64,000 nt of DNA, taken from Roseburia sp. CAG:10041_57. GTDB lineage: Bacteria; Bacillota; Clostridia; Lachnospirales; Lachnospiraceae. Below are positions 36,401 to 45,837 of the stretch, in pieces. Both the position numbers and the translations under genes were made by a program. The notes beneath the pieces are model-generated. The model worked only from the letters and a program-made list of their open reading frames with translations, did no database searches and was not told the origin of the DNA. Every line of letters starts with the position of its first letter. Position 1 is the first letter of the stretch. The stretch covers positions 1 through 64,000 of the forward strand of contig MNTL01000061.1 in assembly GCA_001916965.1 (NCBI GenBank), given 5' to 3'.

Positions 36401-37626
36401 CCCTGACAGCGCTTGGAGAGGCAGTTGGTACAATCAGCTTATATATCAATAATACAGTGGCTGATACAATCCGCGCTACCTTCAATATTCCGCAGCCTGA
36501 GCAGGACCCTTATGAGATTGACGGATTCGAGAACTACTATGGTGTGGACACGATGCTGACCAAGAACTGGGCTACGAATAAGGCAACAGGCAGCAACATT
36601 ACGATCAGCTTATCCAGGGATTACAGCTATGAAGGCGAATATGTCATGAAGTTCGAGTATGCAGAGACCTCGGATGGATGGGCAGGAGCTACGATCTCTA
36701 AGGAAGTAAGCTGGGAAGACTGTGATGCTCTGCAGTTCTGGACAGTGCCGGATGGAAAGCAGCAGAAGACAGTCATTCAGATAACAGCAGGCGGCAATGT
36801 ATATGAATATTATATGAATCTGAATGAAGATTACTGCAATGCCGGAACAGAGCCTGTTCTTGTAACGATTCCTTTTGCGCTGTTCGTGGCAAGAGATATT
36901 GCAGGCAATCCTGCAGGCGGACTGGAGAACGACAAGAGCAATATTACTTCTATAGGGCTGTGGGTGAATGCAATCGCAGGAAGCGCAGCTATAGATGCAG
37001 ACAATATGGTAAAAGGCACAGTCTATTATGATGGCATAACAGCTGTGAAGAGTGGCAAGACAGCTGCTGAGGTAAAGAAAGCAGAGCAGACTCCGACAGA
37101 GCCTTCCGAGCCTGATGTACCGGTTGAGCCGTCTACTCCCCAGCAGCCGTCTGCACCCGGACAGTCATCAGGACAGGAGAGCAGCAGTGGTGAGAGTCAG
37201 AATAATTCAACCGCAGTAGCTTCTGTGGCACAGACACAGCTTGTCATTCCTGAGTCTGAGGTAGAGAAGATGAAGCAGACTCAGGCAGCTTACAATTTCT
37301 ATATTGAGAATATTGCAGTGACTGTAGATGCAGAAGCAATAGCTTCATGGGAGGGAGAGATGGATCTGAATGTCAAGCTGCGCAGTATACAGAAATTCTC
37401 CGCAGATTTTGATGCTTTTTATATACAGAAGAATAAAAAGGCATCAGTTCTTGATAAAGCAGTAATCAATGTGGCTTTATCAGCAGCTAACGCACAAAGC
37501 ATTGCCTATGTCTTTGGCAGGGAAGCACAGAATGCTTATCAGCTGCTCAATGCGTCGCCTGTCAGTGAGATAGGAACAGTGACGATACAGGCAGATACGA
37601 ATCAGGAATATCTGATTTTATATTAA
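33472..37626 (+). CDS. Secreted multidomain beta-mannanase, GH26
   Basis: 1384 residues from a GTG after GGGAGG (VKRKQVVKMLSIGMAGILAI). A signal peptide ends near VYAEE. Then come about 100 residues rich in Glu and Thr and two carbohydrate-binding-like modules (about 120-270 and 290-450). The GH26 domain has acid/base Glu695 in FRPFHENTGSWFWWG and nucleophile Glu803 in VAVTETG. A Pro/Ser/Gln linker follows a third binding-like module (about 1010-1180), and a 130-residue C-terminal domain ends the protein. It cleaves beta-mannan outside the cell. No LPXTG anchor is visible. The binding modules look like CBM23/27 types, which is inferred. Confidence 0.92.
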   Translation: MKRKQVVKMLSIGMAGILAISSCNMAGGMVYAEEVSQENVVEGENTEETFTESAAAEEEEQENEEVEQATVQTKETTVEKETEETTESTTEEAAGEDEASQEETTQEATEEVTEEVTEEEMTELTEEEPVAMAADVEETQLQQFYGQELAFDDTSSWDDKGENQLGLSTDTALNSGTKVSFDLYIPAENAEYEGLIKVQGIARLGSGWSWTQNDVIPELGSGDFTREVEIDGKLYRKAHVSFSFGDEITQDYLAEFTVKLAGWMCNYTGSVYYGNVTLENGAQEKPDKPVQENVLASWSFDENINDWYYDGVWDNQGQNSLDWSGQYQALAMQVDYSKDVKSTWSEIKSSYWDDDFEVKDANKIAFDFIYDPALMTKGSFKVKLFADSGIDINASINFDNAEDYADGFKVVHFSMSYDTKNIENGFTIGLIGSETDYQGMVYLDNVTLMSETKQEEDIYVDATEEITGQDMKLSVQGDTLVTGAGSSEIQKNITLADGQATESVRQVYAYLQAVGKTDSVIFGQQNNTSHKAGSSDLSCSDTMDVVGSYTGIIGLDGLSLAGNEYSADRYLGEMQGLDDVYETVAARINQASTQIEKNVIAAAALTNYNIRNGAIATLSLHMPNFSTVSETGNDTGVSYAGYNFSGYTPNLLTGDVMNQILPGGAYNEAFRAYLDMVADYAHQVDGAVLFRPFHENTGSWFWWGAAFCDEQTYKSVYKYTVEYLRDEKNVHNFLYVYGPGSEAASVEEYASRYPGDGYVDMVGFDMYHRNPQQGDSFVTNFTKELQIVDDFAQTHGKLVAVTETGTAHDVAEGDNQTALLKSENARPDWHQEILDAVKGSNASYYLVWANFGEKDGFYTPYVKSVKEDGTKHGHEMMDPFIRFFNQNNSIFAVNQKDALEQMKSVSIQAKPAATQSGYIVAPVAGNRILDATLLSARISGVTAADQVTFVLSGKDREITLQAQIADGYATAQLEQDSLTALGEAVGTISLYINNTVADTIRATFNIPQPEQDPYEIDGFENYYGVDTMLTKNWATNKATGSNITISLSRDYSYEGEYVMKFEYAETSDGWAGATISKEVSWEDCDALQFWTVPDGKQQKTVIQITAGGNVYEYYMNLNEDYCNAGTEPVLVTIPFALFVARDIAGNPAGGLENDKSNITSIGLWVNAIAGSAAIDADNMVKGTVYYDGITAVKSGKTAAEVKKAEQTPTEPSEPDVPVEPSTPQQPSAPGQSSGQESSSGESQNNSTAVASVAQTQLVIPESEVEKMKQTQAAYNFYIENIAVTVDAEAIASWEGEMDLNVKLRSIQKFSADFDAFYIQKNKKASVLDKAVINVALSAANAQSIAYVFGREAQNAYQLLNASPVSEIGTVTIQADTNQEYLILY

Positions 37627-37752
37627 TGGAGGTCTCCTTTTCTCTATTGTCACAATTACAGGGAATAAAATATGTGAATATATACTATGGATTAATGCAG
37701 CAAAAAAGGGTATACTATATGGTGCTATTTTGAGAAAAGGAGAATTCAGAAG

Positions 37753-38817
37753 ATGAAAGTTAAGAATTTGGCAAAGAAATTCCTGTGCATTGCGTCAGCA
37801 GTTGCAATGGCAGCAGCTTTAATGGTAGAGCCTATACAGGTGCAGGCAGCAGGCGAAGTGTATACATCAGAGCTTACCGGTCTGCCTATCAGCGCAAGTC
37901 TCAAGGATCAGAGACCTATTGCAGTCATGGTAGATAATGAGAAGGTTGCATTGAAGCATTTCGGTACAGCCGAAGCAGATATTGTATATGAGATGATGAA
38001 CTCTACTGCAAATGACCGCATCACCAGACTGATGTGCATTTACAAGGATTATAATTCAGTTCCTACGATTGGAAGCATCCGCAGCATCAGACCAACTAAT
38101 GTTATTTTAGCAGGTGAATATAATGCAATCTGCGTACATGATGGTGGTCCTTACTATATCAATGAGTGGCTTGCTAAACCCTGGTCAGATAATCTCAGTG
38201 CCGGATTTGCAAGAATCCCTAACGGTAAGAAGAGAGAATTTACAGAGTATGTTACAACAGGCGAAGTAAATAACCGTATCGCAGCAGCAGGCTATTCCAA
38301 GAATTATACACCGCTGTATCTGTCTACAAGAGAAAGAGAGTCTCATTTCCTCTTTAATCCTGTGGAGACATTGCTTAGTACAACATACGGTGGAGTAGGT
38401 GTGGCATCAGCGACTCAGATCAATCTGACTCCTGCTTTCCCACATAACAAATCCATGTTAAAATACAATGCCAACACAATGACTTATGATTATTATGAGT
38501 ATGGTTCCCTTCATACAGATGGAGAGGATGGACAGGCATTGACATTTAAGAATGTTATTCTGCAGGAGACTTCTTTTTCACAGCTGGATGCACATGGATA
38601 TCTGATTTATAACGCAATTGGATATATGCCAAGTACTATAGCAACAGGATATTATTTTACAGATGGACAGGTTATTCCTATTACCTGGTATAAGAATGGT
38701 GAGACTGCCATTACGAAATATTATGACTATACAGGCCAGGAGATTAAGTTGAATCCTGGGAAGACTTACATTGGGCTTATCCCATCAGATGCGTGGACTG
38801 CAATTGGGATTGGATAA
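37753..38817 (+). CDS. DUF3048 domain-containing secreted protein (YerB-like)
   Basis: 354 residues with a signal peptide (KKFLCIASAVAMAAALMVEP, cut near VQAAG). The DUF3048 core follows: TGLPISASLKDQRPIAVMVD near 44, ADIVYEMMNSTANDRITRLM near 77, GSIRSIRPTNVILAGEYNAI near 104, and a C-terminal beta domain with NAIGYMPSTIATGYYFTDGQ. Bacillus YerB is a lipoprotein of unknown role. This version lacks a lipobox and is probably released or wall-associated. AAAGGAG precedes the ATG, and a terminator follows. Confidence 0.88.
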   Translation: MKVKNLAKKFLCIASAVAMAAALMVEPIQVQAAGEVYTSELTGLPISASLKDQRPIAVMVDNEKVALKHFGTAEADIVYEMMNSTANDRITRLMCIYKDYNSVPTIGSIRSIRPTNVILAGEYNAICVHDGGPYYINEWLAKPWSDNLSAGFARIPNGKKREFTEYVTTGEVNNRIAAAGYSKNYTPLYLSTRERESHFLFNPVETLLSTTYGGVGVASATQINLTPAFPHNKSMLKYNANTMTYDYYEYGSLHTDGEDGQALTFKNVILQETSFSQLDAHGYLIYNAIGYMPSTIATGYYFTDGQVIPITWYKNGETAITKYYDYTGQEIKLNPGKTYIGLIPSDAWTAIGIG

Positions 38818-38822
38818 ACAGG

Positions 38823-38859
38823 AAAAGAGTGGACTTGGCTGACAAGTTCACTCTTTTTG
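38823..38859 (+). terminator. Rho-independent terminator after the DUF3048 gene
   Basis: AAAAGAGTGGACTTG / CAAGTTCACTCTTTTT, a long stem with a T-run. Confidence 0.88.
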
Positions 38860-38925
38860 TATGTTTATTCCATCAAAAGTGCAAAAATATACATTTTTTC
38901 GTACCTTTTACCAGTGCAGAATCCC

Positions 38926-38954
38926 TTGAATGGTGGGGGCTCTTGTGATATAAT
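38926..38954 (+). promoter_or_regulatory. Predicted sigma-A promoter of carAB
   Basis: TTGAAT at 38926-38931, 17 bases, consensus TATAAT at 38949-38954. The leader to carA is about 50 bases and shows no attenuator. Confidence 0.68.
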
Positions 38955-39009
38955 TAGACGATTATGCAAAAGGTACATTATTATTATATTAGAAAGGCGC
39001 GGTAAAGAG

Positions 39010-40197
39010 ATGAAGGCATTTTTAATATTGGAAGATGGCACTGTGTTTGAGGGAACTCATATAGGTGCAGACAAAGAAGTAATTAGTGAGATTGTGTTCA
39101 ATACTTCTATGGCAGGTTATCTTGAGGTCTTGACAGATCCTTCCTATGCGGGGCAGGCAGTCTGCATGACTTATCCACTGATCGGCAACTATGGAATCTG
39201 CAAGGATGATATGGAGTCACGCAAGCCATGGCCGGACGGATTCATTGTCAGAGAACTGTCAAGAAATTACAGCAATTTCAGGGCAGATATTTCCATCCAG
39301 CAGTTCCTTGAGGAGAACGGAGTTCCTGGTATCGCAGGCATTGATACGAGAGCCTTGACTAAGATTCTTCGTGAAAAGGGCACAATGAATGGCATGATTA
39401 CCACGAATGAGAACTATAATTTTGATGAGATTCTTCCAAGATTAAAAGCTTATACCACTGGTAAGGTAGTTGAGAAGGTTACATGTGACCATGTATATGA
39501 AGTGAAGGGTTCACAGAGCCTGACAGAGAACGGTGCTATTTCAGGAAGTGCGAAGTTCGATGCAACAGCTTTTGCACAGGGAGTTCGCGAGAAGAAGCCC
39601 TCTCTTGTAAAAGAGCTTAACGGTAAGGGTAAGAAGGTCGCCCTGCTGGATCTTGGAACCAAGGCTAATATTGCTTATTCCTTAAAGTCCAGAGGATGTG
39701 ACGTAACAGTATATCCTGCACAGACCAAAGCAGAGGAAATCATTGCCGCAGCGCCTGACGGTATCATGCTTTCCAATGGACCTGGAGATCCTAAGGAATG
39801 TACAGAGATCATTGCTGAGATTCGCAAGCTCTACGATACAGATATTCCTATCTTTGCCATCTGTCTGGGACATCAGCTTATGGCGCTGGCAACAGGAGCA
39901 GATACTTATAAAATGAAATACGGACACAGAGGCGGTAACCATCCTGTTAAGGACCTGGCAACGGGGCGCGTATACATCTCTTCCCAGAACCATGGTTATG
40001 TTGTCGATATGGACAAGCTTGACCCGAAGGTTGCAACACCTGCATTCATCAATGTAAACGATGGAACAAACGAAGGATTGAACTATACAGGTAAGAAGAT
40101 CTTTACAGTACAGTTCCACCCGGAGGCATGCTGCGGACCGCAGGATTCCGGATATTTGTTTGACAGATTTATAGATATGATGGAGGTAAATGAATAA
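39010..40197 (+). CDS. carA: Carbamoyl-phosphate synthase small (glutaminase) chain
   Basis: 395 residues from the ATG MKAFLILEDGTVFEGTHIGA. The reading frame extends further upstream, but that part crosses the promoter. It releases ammonia from glutamine for carbamoyl phosphate, used for arginine and pyrimidines. The N-terminal CPSase domain (about 1-130) includes NTSMAGYLEVLTDPSYAGQ. The class I glutaminase has Cys in FAICLGHQLMALATG and His/Glu in FTVQFHPEACCGP. Its stop overlaps the carB start by one base (TAATG). Confidence 0.96.
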   Translation: MKAFLILEDGTVFEGTHIGADKEVISEIVFNTSMAGYLEVLTDPSYAGQAVCMTYPLIGNYGICKDDMESRKPWPDGFIVRELSRNYSNFRADISIQQFLEENGVPGIAGIDTRALTKILREKGTMNGMITTNENYNFDEILPRLKAYTTGKVVEKVTCDHVYEVKGSQSLTENGAISGSAKFDATAFAQGVREKKPSLVKELNGKGKKVALLDLGTKANIAYSLKSRGCDVTVYPAQTKAEEIIAAAPDGIMLSNGPGDPKECTEIIAEIRKLYDTDIPIFAICLGHQLMALATGADTYKMKYGHRGGNHPVKDLATGRVYISSQNHGYVVDMDKLDPKVATPAFINVNDGTNEGLNYTGKKIFTVQFHPEACCGPQDSGYLFDRFIDMMEVNE

Positions 40198-43100
40198 TGC
40201 CTAAGAATCCTAATGTGAAAAAAGTAATGGTAATTGGTTCCGGTCCTATTGTAATCGGACAGGCTGCAGAGTTCGACTATGCAGGTACACAGGCATGCCG
40301 TTCCCTGAAAGAAGAAGGAATCGAAGTAGTACTGGTCAATTCTAACCCTGCTACGATCATGACAGATAGAGATATTGCTGATAAGGTATATATTGAGCCT
40401 TTGACAGCCAAAGTTCTTGAACAGATCATAGAGAAAGAAAAGCCAGACTCCATTCTGCCGACACTTGGTGGACAGGCTGGACTGAATCTTGGTATGGAGC
40501 TGGAAGAGAGTGGCTTCTTAAAGAGCCATAATGTAAAGCTCCTTGGTACAACCGCAGCTACAATCAAGAAAGCGGAAGACCGTCAGGAATTCAAAGACAC
40601 CATGGAGAAGATCGGTGAGCCATGCGCGGCATCACTGGTTGTTGAGAACGTGGAAGATGGTGTGGCATTTACCAATACCATCGGTTATCCTGTAGTACTT
40701 CGTCCTGCTTATACACTGGGCGGAAGCGGCGGTGGTATCGCCCATAACCAGACAGAACTGGAAGAGATTCTGGAGAATGGTCTTCGTCTTTCCCGTGTAG
40801 GACAGGTTCTGGTAGAACGTTGTATCGCAGGCTGGAAGGAAATCGAATACGAAGTAATGCGAGACAGTGCAGGTAACTGTATCACAGTATGTAACATGGA
40901 GAACATTGACCCTGTTGGTGTTCATACCGGTGACAGTATCGTAGTTGCGCCTTCCCAGACATTGAGTGATAAAGAATATCAGATGCTGAGAACTTCTGCA
41001 CTGAATATTATTTCAGAGTTAAATATCACAGGTGGATGTAACGTACAGTTCGCACTGCATCCAACCAGTTTTGAATATTGTGTTATCGAAGTAAACCCTC
41101 GTGTAAGCCGTTCTTCAGCACTGGCTTCCAAGGCAACAGGTTATCCGATTGCCAAGGTTGCAGCCAAGATTGCACTTGGTTACACACTGGATGAGATCAA
41201 GAATGCAATTACAGGTAAGACTTATGCAAGCTTCGAGCCTGCCCTTGACTACTGCGTAGTTAAGATGCCTCGTCTGCCTTTTGATAAGTTCATCACAGCG
41301 AAGAGAACACTGACAACCCAGATGAAGGCAACCGGAGAGGTTATGAGTATCTGTACGAACTTCGAAGGTGCATTGATGAAGGCTATCCGTTCTCTGGAAC
41401 AGCATGTTGACTGCCTGAGAAGCTATGATTTCTCCGCGTTAGACAAGCAGGAGCTGCTAAAGAGACTGGAGATTGTAGACGATCAGAGAATTTATGTGAT
41501 TGCAGAAGCACTTCGTAAAGGAATTGACTACGATACAATCTTTAACATCACGAAGATTGACCGCTGGTTCATTGATAAGATCGCAATTATCGTAGAGATG
41601 GAATCCGCTTTGGAGAAGGGACCTCTTACGGTAGAACTTCTGAAAGAAGCAAAGAGAATTGAATTCCCGGATAATGTAATTGCAAGATTAACAGGTAAAA
41701 CTGAGGGAGAGATCAAAGAAATGCGTTACAGCAATGGTATTACAGCATCCTTCAAGATGGTTGATACCTGCGCAGCAGAGTTTGAAGCATCTACTCCTTA
41801 CTATTATTCCTGCTTTGATGGAGAGAATGAAGCAATCGAGACCAATCCTCCTAAGAAGGTACTGGTACTTGGTTCAGGTCCTATCCGTATCGGTCAGGGT
41901 ATCGAGTTCGATTACTGCTCCGTTCATGCAACCTGGGCTTTTGCCAAAGCAGGCTATGAGACAATTATCATTAACAACAACCCGGAGACAGTAAGTACTG
42001 ACTTCGATATCGCGGACAAGCTGTATTTCGAGCCATTGACTCCGGAGGATGTCGAGAACGTTGTAAATATTGAGAAACCGGATGGAGCTGTTGTACAGTT
42101 CGGTGGACAGACAGCGATCAAATTAACAGAAAGCCTGATGAAGATGGGCGTACCTATCCTTGGAACCAAGGCAGAGGACGTTGATGCAGCAGAGGATAGA
42201 GAGCTCTTTGATGAGATCCTTGAGCAGACACAGATTCCCCGTGCAGCAGGTGGTACTGTATTCACAGCAGAAGAGGCAAAGGAAGTTGCCAACAGATTAG
42301 GATATCCTGTTCTGGTAAGACCTTCCTATGTACTTGGTGGGCAGGGTATGCAGATCGCAAGCTGTGATGAAGAGATTGAAGAATTCATGGCTATCATTAA
42401 CAGAATTGCACAGGATCACCCGATTCTGGTAGACAAGTACTTACAGGGTAAGGAACTGGAAGTAGACGCTGTATGTGATGGTACAGATATTCTCATTCCT
42501 GGTATCATGGAGCATATTGAGAGAACCGGTGTCCACTCAGGTGACTCTATCTCCGTATATCCTGCTCATACAGTCAGCAAGCATGTAAAGGAAACAATTG
42601 CAGAGTACACCAGAAGACTGGCTAAGGCACTTCATGTTAAGGGCCTGATCAATATTCAGTTCATTGCTGTAGGAGAAGAAGTATATGTAATCGAGGTCAA
42701 CCCTCGTTCTTCCAGAACAGTTCCATATATCAGCAAGGTAACAGGTATTCCTATTGTTGATCTGGCAACCGAAGTTATTATCGGTAAGACAATCAAGGAA
42801 TTGGGATATGAGCCTGGTTTACAGAAGGAAGCAGAATATATTGCAATCAAGATGCCTGTATTCTCCTTCGAGAAGATTCGTGGTGCTGAGATCAGCCTTG
42901 GACCGGAAATGAAGTCCACTGGTGAGTGCCTGGGTATTGCCAAGACCTTCAATGAAGCACTGTACAAGGCATTCCTTGGCGCCGGTATTGATCTTCCTAA
43001 GCATAAGCAGATGATCATCACTGTAAAGGATGCAGATAAGGGAGAAGCTATCGAGATTGGCAGACGTTTCGAGAAGCTGGGATATACGATCTATGCGACC

Positions 43101-43394
43101 AGAAGCACAGCCAAGGCATTGAATGATGCAGGTGTGAAGGCAAGAAAGGTCAACAAGATCAATCAGGAATCCCCGACAGTCATGGATCTGATCCTCGGAC
43201 ATAAGATTGACCTTGTAATCGACACTCCGACACAGGGCCGTGACAAGTCAAGAGACGGCTTCCTCATCAGAAGAACTTCCATAGAGACTGGAGTAAACTG
43301 TTTAACAGCAATGGATACAGCCAAGGCACTGGCAACCAGCCTGGAGAACAAGAACGACAATCCACTGACATTAGTAAATATTGCAGAGATATAA
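40197..43394 (+). CDS. carB: Carbamoyl-phosphate synthase large chain
   Basis: 1065 residues, the normal length. Two homologous ATP-grasp halves can be seen: VMVIGSGPIVIGQAAEFDYA at the start and its repeat VLVLGSGPIRIGQGIEFDYC near 555. The ATP-binding loops are YTLGGSGGGIA and YVLGGQGMQIA, and the metal-binding blocks VIEVNPRVSRSSALASKATG and VIEVNPRSSRTVPYISKVTG. A C-terminal regulatory MGS-like domain holds VMDLILGHKIDLVIDTPTQG. It is translationally coupled to carA and followed by a terminator. Confidence 0.97.
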   Translation: MPKNPNVKKVMVIGSGPIVIGQAAEFDYAGTQACRSLKEEGIEVVLVNSNPATIMTDRDIADKVYIEPLTAKVLEQIIEKEKPDSILPTLGGQAGLNLGMELEESGFLKSHNVKLLGTTAATIKKAEDRQEFKDTMEKIGEPCAASLVVENVEDGVAFTNTIGYPVVLRPAYTLGGSGGGIAHNQTELEEILENGLRLSRVGQVLVERCIAGWKEIEYEVMRDSAGNCITVCNMENIDPVGVHTGDSIVVAPSQTLSDKEYQMLRTSALNIISELNITGGCNVQFALHPTSFEYCVIEVNPRVSRSSALASKATGYPIAKVAAKIALGYTLDEIKNAITGKTYASFEPALDYCVVKMPRLPFDKFITAKRTLTTQMKATGEVMSICTNFEGALMKAIRSLEQHVDCLRSYDFSALDKQELLKRLEIVDDQRIYVIAEALRKGIDYDTIFNITKIDRWFIDKIAIIVEMESALEKGPLTVELLKEAKRIEFPDNVIARLTGKTEGEIKEMRYSNGITASFKMVDTCAAEFEASTPYYYSCFDGENEAIETNPPKKVLVLGSGPIRIGQGIEFDYCSVHATWAFAKAGYETIIINNNPETVSTDFDIADKLYFEPLTPEDVENVVNIEKPDGAVVQFGGQTAIKLTESLMKMGVPILGTKAEDVDAAEDRELFDEILEQTQIPRAAGGTVFTAEEAKEVANRLGYPVLVRPSYVLGGQGMQIASCDEEIEEFMAIINRIAQDHPILVDKYLQGKELEVDAVCDGTDILIPGIMEHIERTGVHSGDSISVYPAHTVSKHVKETIAEYTRRLAKALHVKGLINIQFIAVGEEVYVIEVNPRSSRTVPYISKVTGIPIVDLATEVIIGKTIKELGYEPGLQKEAEYIAIKMPVFSFEKIRGAEISLGPEMKSTGECLGIAKTFNEALYKAFLGAGIDLPKHKQMIITVKDADKGEAIEIGRRFEKLGYTIYATRSTAKALNDAGVKARKVNKINQESPTVMDLILGHKIDLVIDTPTQGRDKSRDGFLIRRTSIETGVNCLTAMDTAKALATSLENKNDNPLTLVNIAEI

Positions 43395-43395
43395 T

Positions 43396-43433
43396 AAAAA
43401 CCCTTTCGCTGTAATAAGCGGAGGGGTTTTTAT
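43396..43433 (+). terminator. Rho-independent terminator of carAB
   Basis: AAAAACCCTTTCGCT / AGCGGAGGGGTTTTT hairpin with a T-run. Confidence 0.88.
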
Positions 43434-43573
43434 TATGCGGAAAAATATGGAAATGTATGCAGTAATGAAAATAGTAGAAATAGTGCAATTTTTATGCGAT
43501 ATTATACAAGAAATACAAAGAAATATATCGTATTATTAATAATATGTGCAATTTTATATGTGAGGTGGAAAGC

Positions 43574-44896
43574 ATGGCAGTTGAAAGAAAAACATTAACG
43601 CAATTATCTGTGCCGATATGTCTGGAAACTTTATTTTATATGCTTTCAGGTATGGTTGATACACTTATGTTGTCGTCTGTAGGAGATCAGGCTGTGGGAG
43701 CAGTTGGAACAGCCAATACATATATAGGTGTTTTTATCATCATGTTCGGAGTGATATCATCAGGTATGGTAGCAGTCATGTCACAGAATATTGGAGCGGG
43801 AAGACCTGGGATTGCATATCAGGCAAGACAGCTAGGACTGTTATTTAATGCATCGACAGGAATCCTGATGTCTGTCATTCTTGCGTTTTGTTCCGGTAGA
43901 ATACTTAAAGTAGTAAGTATAGCCCCGGCTTTGCTTGAGCCGGCTGAAACATATCTTAAAATTGTAGGCGGAGCATGTTTTTTGAATGCGCTTATTCCTA
44001 TTTTCTCCAGTTATTTGAGAGTGTTTGGTTATACAAAGCATTCTTTGATAGGAACTATTGTTGGAAATGCTGTGAACATAATATTTAATTCGGTATTTCT
44101 ATTTGTATTCAAATGGGGAGTAATGGGGGTAGCCGTTGCTACAGTTATTTCAAAAGTTGTAAATCTTATTATTGTAGCGGCTATGGGCGCTGTACTTATA
44201 AAAGCAAAGCAGAGTCCTGAGCGTATCCAGCCACGTAAGATACTTGCACAGATTGTTAAGATAGGTTTTCCTTCTGCATTAGAAACAGCACTTTATAATG
44301 TAGCAATGACATTTATAGTACGCTTTATGAATCAGATGGATACGGATGGAATGAATGTTACAGCCCGGTCGTATACTATGCAGATTGCTAATTTCTCGTA
44401 TTGTATAGGAGCAGCACTTGCACAGGCAAATGCGATTATGACTGGCTGGAGAATTGGGGCAAAGGAGTTTGAAGAATGTGACAGGGGTACGGCAAAAGCA
44501 GCAATATTTGGTCTTATAACGGCAACGTGCTTCTCTGTAACATTTGCAATTTCAGGACGTTTTATAGTCCATATATTTACGGATGATATACAAATGGTAG
44601 ATCTTGTGGTAAAGTTGTTGATAGTAGATGTATTCCTTGAATTTGGCAGGGTGACAAACCTTGTATATGGACAGGCGTTAAAAACCAGTGGGGATGCGGT
44701 TTTCCCAGTTATAATGGGTGCAGTATTTATGTATCTGTTTGCAGTAGGCGGAACGTATTTTCTTGGTATACATATGGGACTTCAGGCAGTTGGGGCATAT
44801 ATTGCCATGGCAGGCGATGAGTGTGCGAGAGCTGTCGGAATGGTACTCAGATGGAAGAGCGGAAAATGGAAAAGTAAAAGTCTTGTAGCATTGTAG
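43574..44896 (+). CDS. MATE-family efflux transporter
   Basis: 440 residues from the ATG after GAGGTGG (MAVERKTLTQLSVPICLETL). The longer frame has no ribosome site. Twelve hydrophobic helices are arranged in two halves, with the MatE patterns LETLFYMLSGMVDTLMLSSV and IGFPSALETALYNVAMTFIV. MATE proteins export drugs or metabolites using a Na+ or H+ gradient. The substrate is unknown. An AraC-family gene follows after eight bases, so the pump and regulator are probably co-transcribed. Confidence 0.9.
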   Translation: MAVERKTLTQLSVPICLETLFYMLSGMVDTLMLSSVGDQAVGAVGTANTYIGVFIIMFGVISSGMVAVMSQNIGAGRPGIAYQARQLGLLFNASTGILMSVILAFCSGRILKVVSIAPALLEPAETYLKIVGGACFLNALIPIFSSYLRVFGYTKHSLIGTIVGNAVNIIFNSVFLFVFKWGVMGVAVATVISKVVNLIIVAAMGAVLIKAKQSPERIQPRKILAQIVKIGFPSALETALYNVAMTFIVRFMNQMDTDGMNVTARSYTMQIANFSYCIGAALAQANAIMTGWRIGAKEFEECDRGTAKAAIFGLITATCFSVTFAISGRFIVHIFTDDIQMVDLVVKLLIVDVFLEFGRVTNLVYGQALKTSGDAVFPVIMGAVFMYLFAVGGTYFLGIHMGLQAVGAYIAMAGDECARAVGMVLRWKSGKWKSKSLVAL

Positions 44897-44904
44897 GAGC
44901 AATT

Positions 44905-45756
44905 ATGTACTTTGAATTAAAGGAAAATAAACCACATGGTACGAAGGATGACCCATTCAGTACATATCACATAGAGAATAGGGGGCAGTCTTTTCAGATA
45001 CCGGTACATTGGCATGATGAACTCGAAATCATATATGTAAAAAGTGGCTTCCTGACTGTAAATATATCAGGAGAGAATTATATTGGAAAACCCGGTGATG
45101 CTTTTGTTGTGTCACCGGGCAATCTTCATTTTATGGGTTCACAGACTGGCACTGTGGATTATTTTACCTTTCTTTTCCCGTTAAAATATATAGCTTTCCG
45201 TAGCGATGATATGTTAGATGATAAATTGATTGAACCGTTAAATAGCGGTCATCTGATGATAAGTCCGGAAATAAAGGATACGGTAAAAGAACAGTGCGAG
45301 CAGCTGGCCAGGGTATATGCAGCGGAGATTGATAAGAGTGAGTCAAAAATAACAAGTCAGATCAGGAAAAAAATAATCCTTTTACAATTTATCCATGAAC
45401 TATGGAAGAAGGGATTTATCGTAGAAAATGATACCACCGGCAGAAATACTGTAGAAAAAGAAATGGTTTCGTATATACAGCAGAATTATATGGGGAAGAT
45501 ACTGTTAAGGGAATTCGGGGAGCAGTTTCATCTTTCTGAAAAATATATATCCCGGTATTTTAAGGAGCATTTTCACATTACCCTTTCACAATATGTGACA
45601 TATTTACGGCTGGAGCATGCAAAACAGATGTTACAGGAAACCGATATTTCCGTTACAGAGGTAGCAATGCAGAGCGGTTATCAAAACATAAGTTATTTTA
45701 TAAGGAGCTTCAAAAAAACGTATGGAGTGTCACCATTAAAATATAGAAAAAGTTAA
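44905..45756 (+). CDS. AraC-family transcriptional regulator (cupin sensor)
   Basis: 283 residues. The N-terminal cupin shows PVHWHDELEIIYVKSGFLTV near residue 32 and GDAFVVSPGNLHFMG. The C-terminal double helix-turn-helix has LLREFGEQFHLSEKYISRYF and VTEVAMQSGYQNISYFIRSF, then YGVSPLKYRK. GTAGGAG precedes the ATG. It lies between a MATE pump and a GH13 enzyme in the same direction and may control one or both. Confidence 0.92.
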   Translation: MYFELKENKPHGTKDDPFSTYHIENRGQSFQIPVHWHDELEIIYVKSGFLTVNISGENYIGKPGDAFVVSPGNLHFMGSQTGTVDYFTFLFPLKYIAFRSDDMLDDKLIEPLNSGHLMISPEIKDTVKEQCEQLARVYAAEIDKSESKITSQIRKKIILLQFIHELWKKGFIVENDTTGRNTVEKEMVSYIQQNYMGKILLREFGEQFHLSEKYISRYFKEHFHITLSQYVTYLRLEHAKQMLQETDISVTEVAMQSGYQNISYFIRSFKKTYGVSPLKYRKS

Positions 45757-45837
45757 AAAAATCATGGATATAGTGTTAGAATTGTTTAAAAAAGTAAGAT
45801 AAAATACAAGAAAATGAAATGTGTAAAGGAGTAATTT

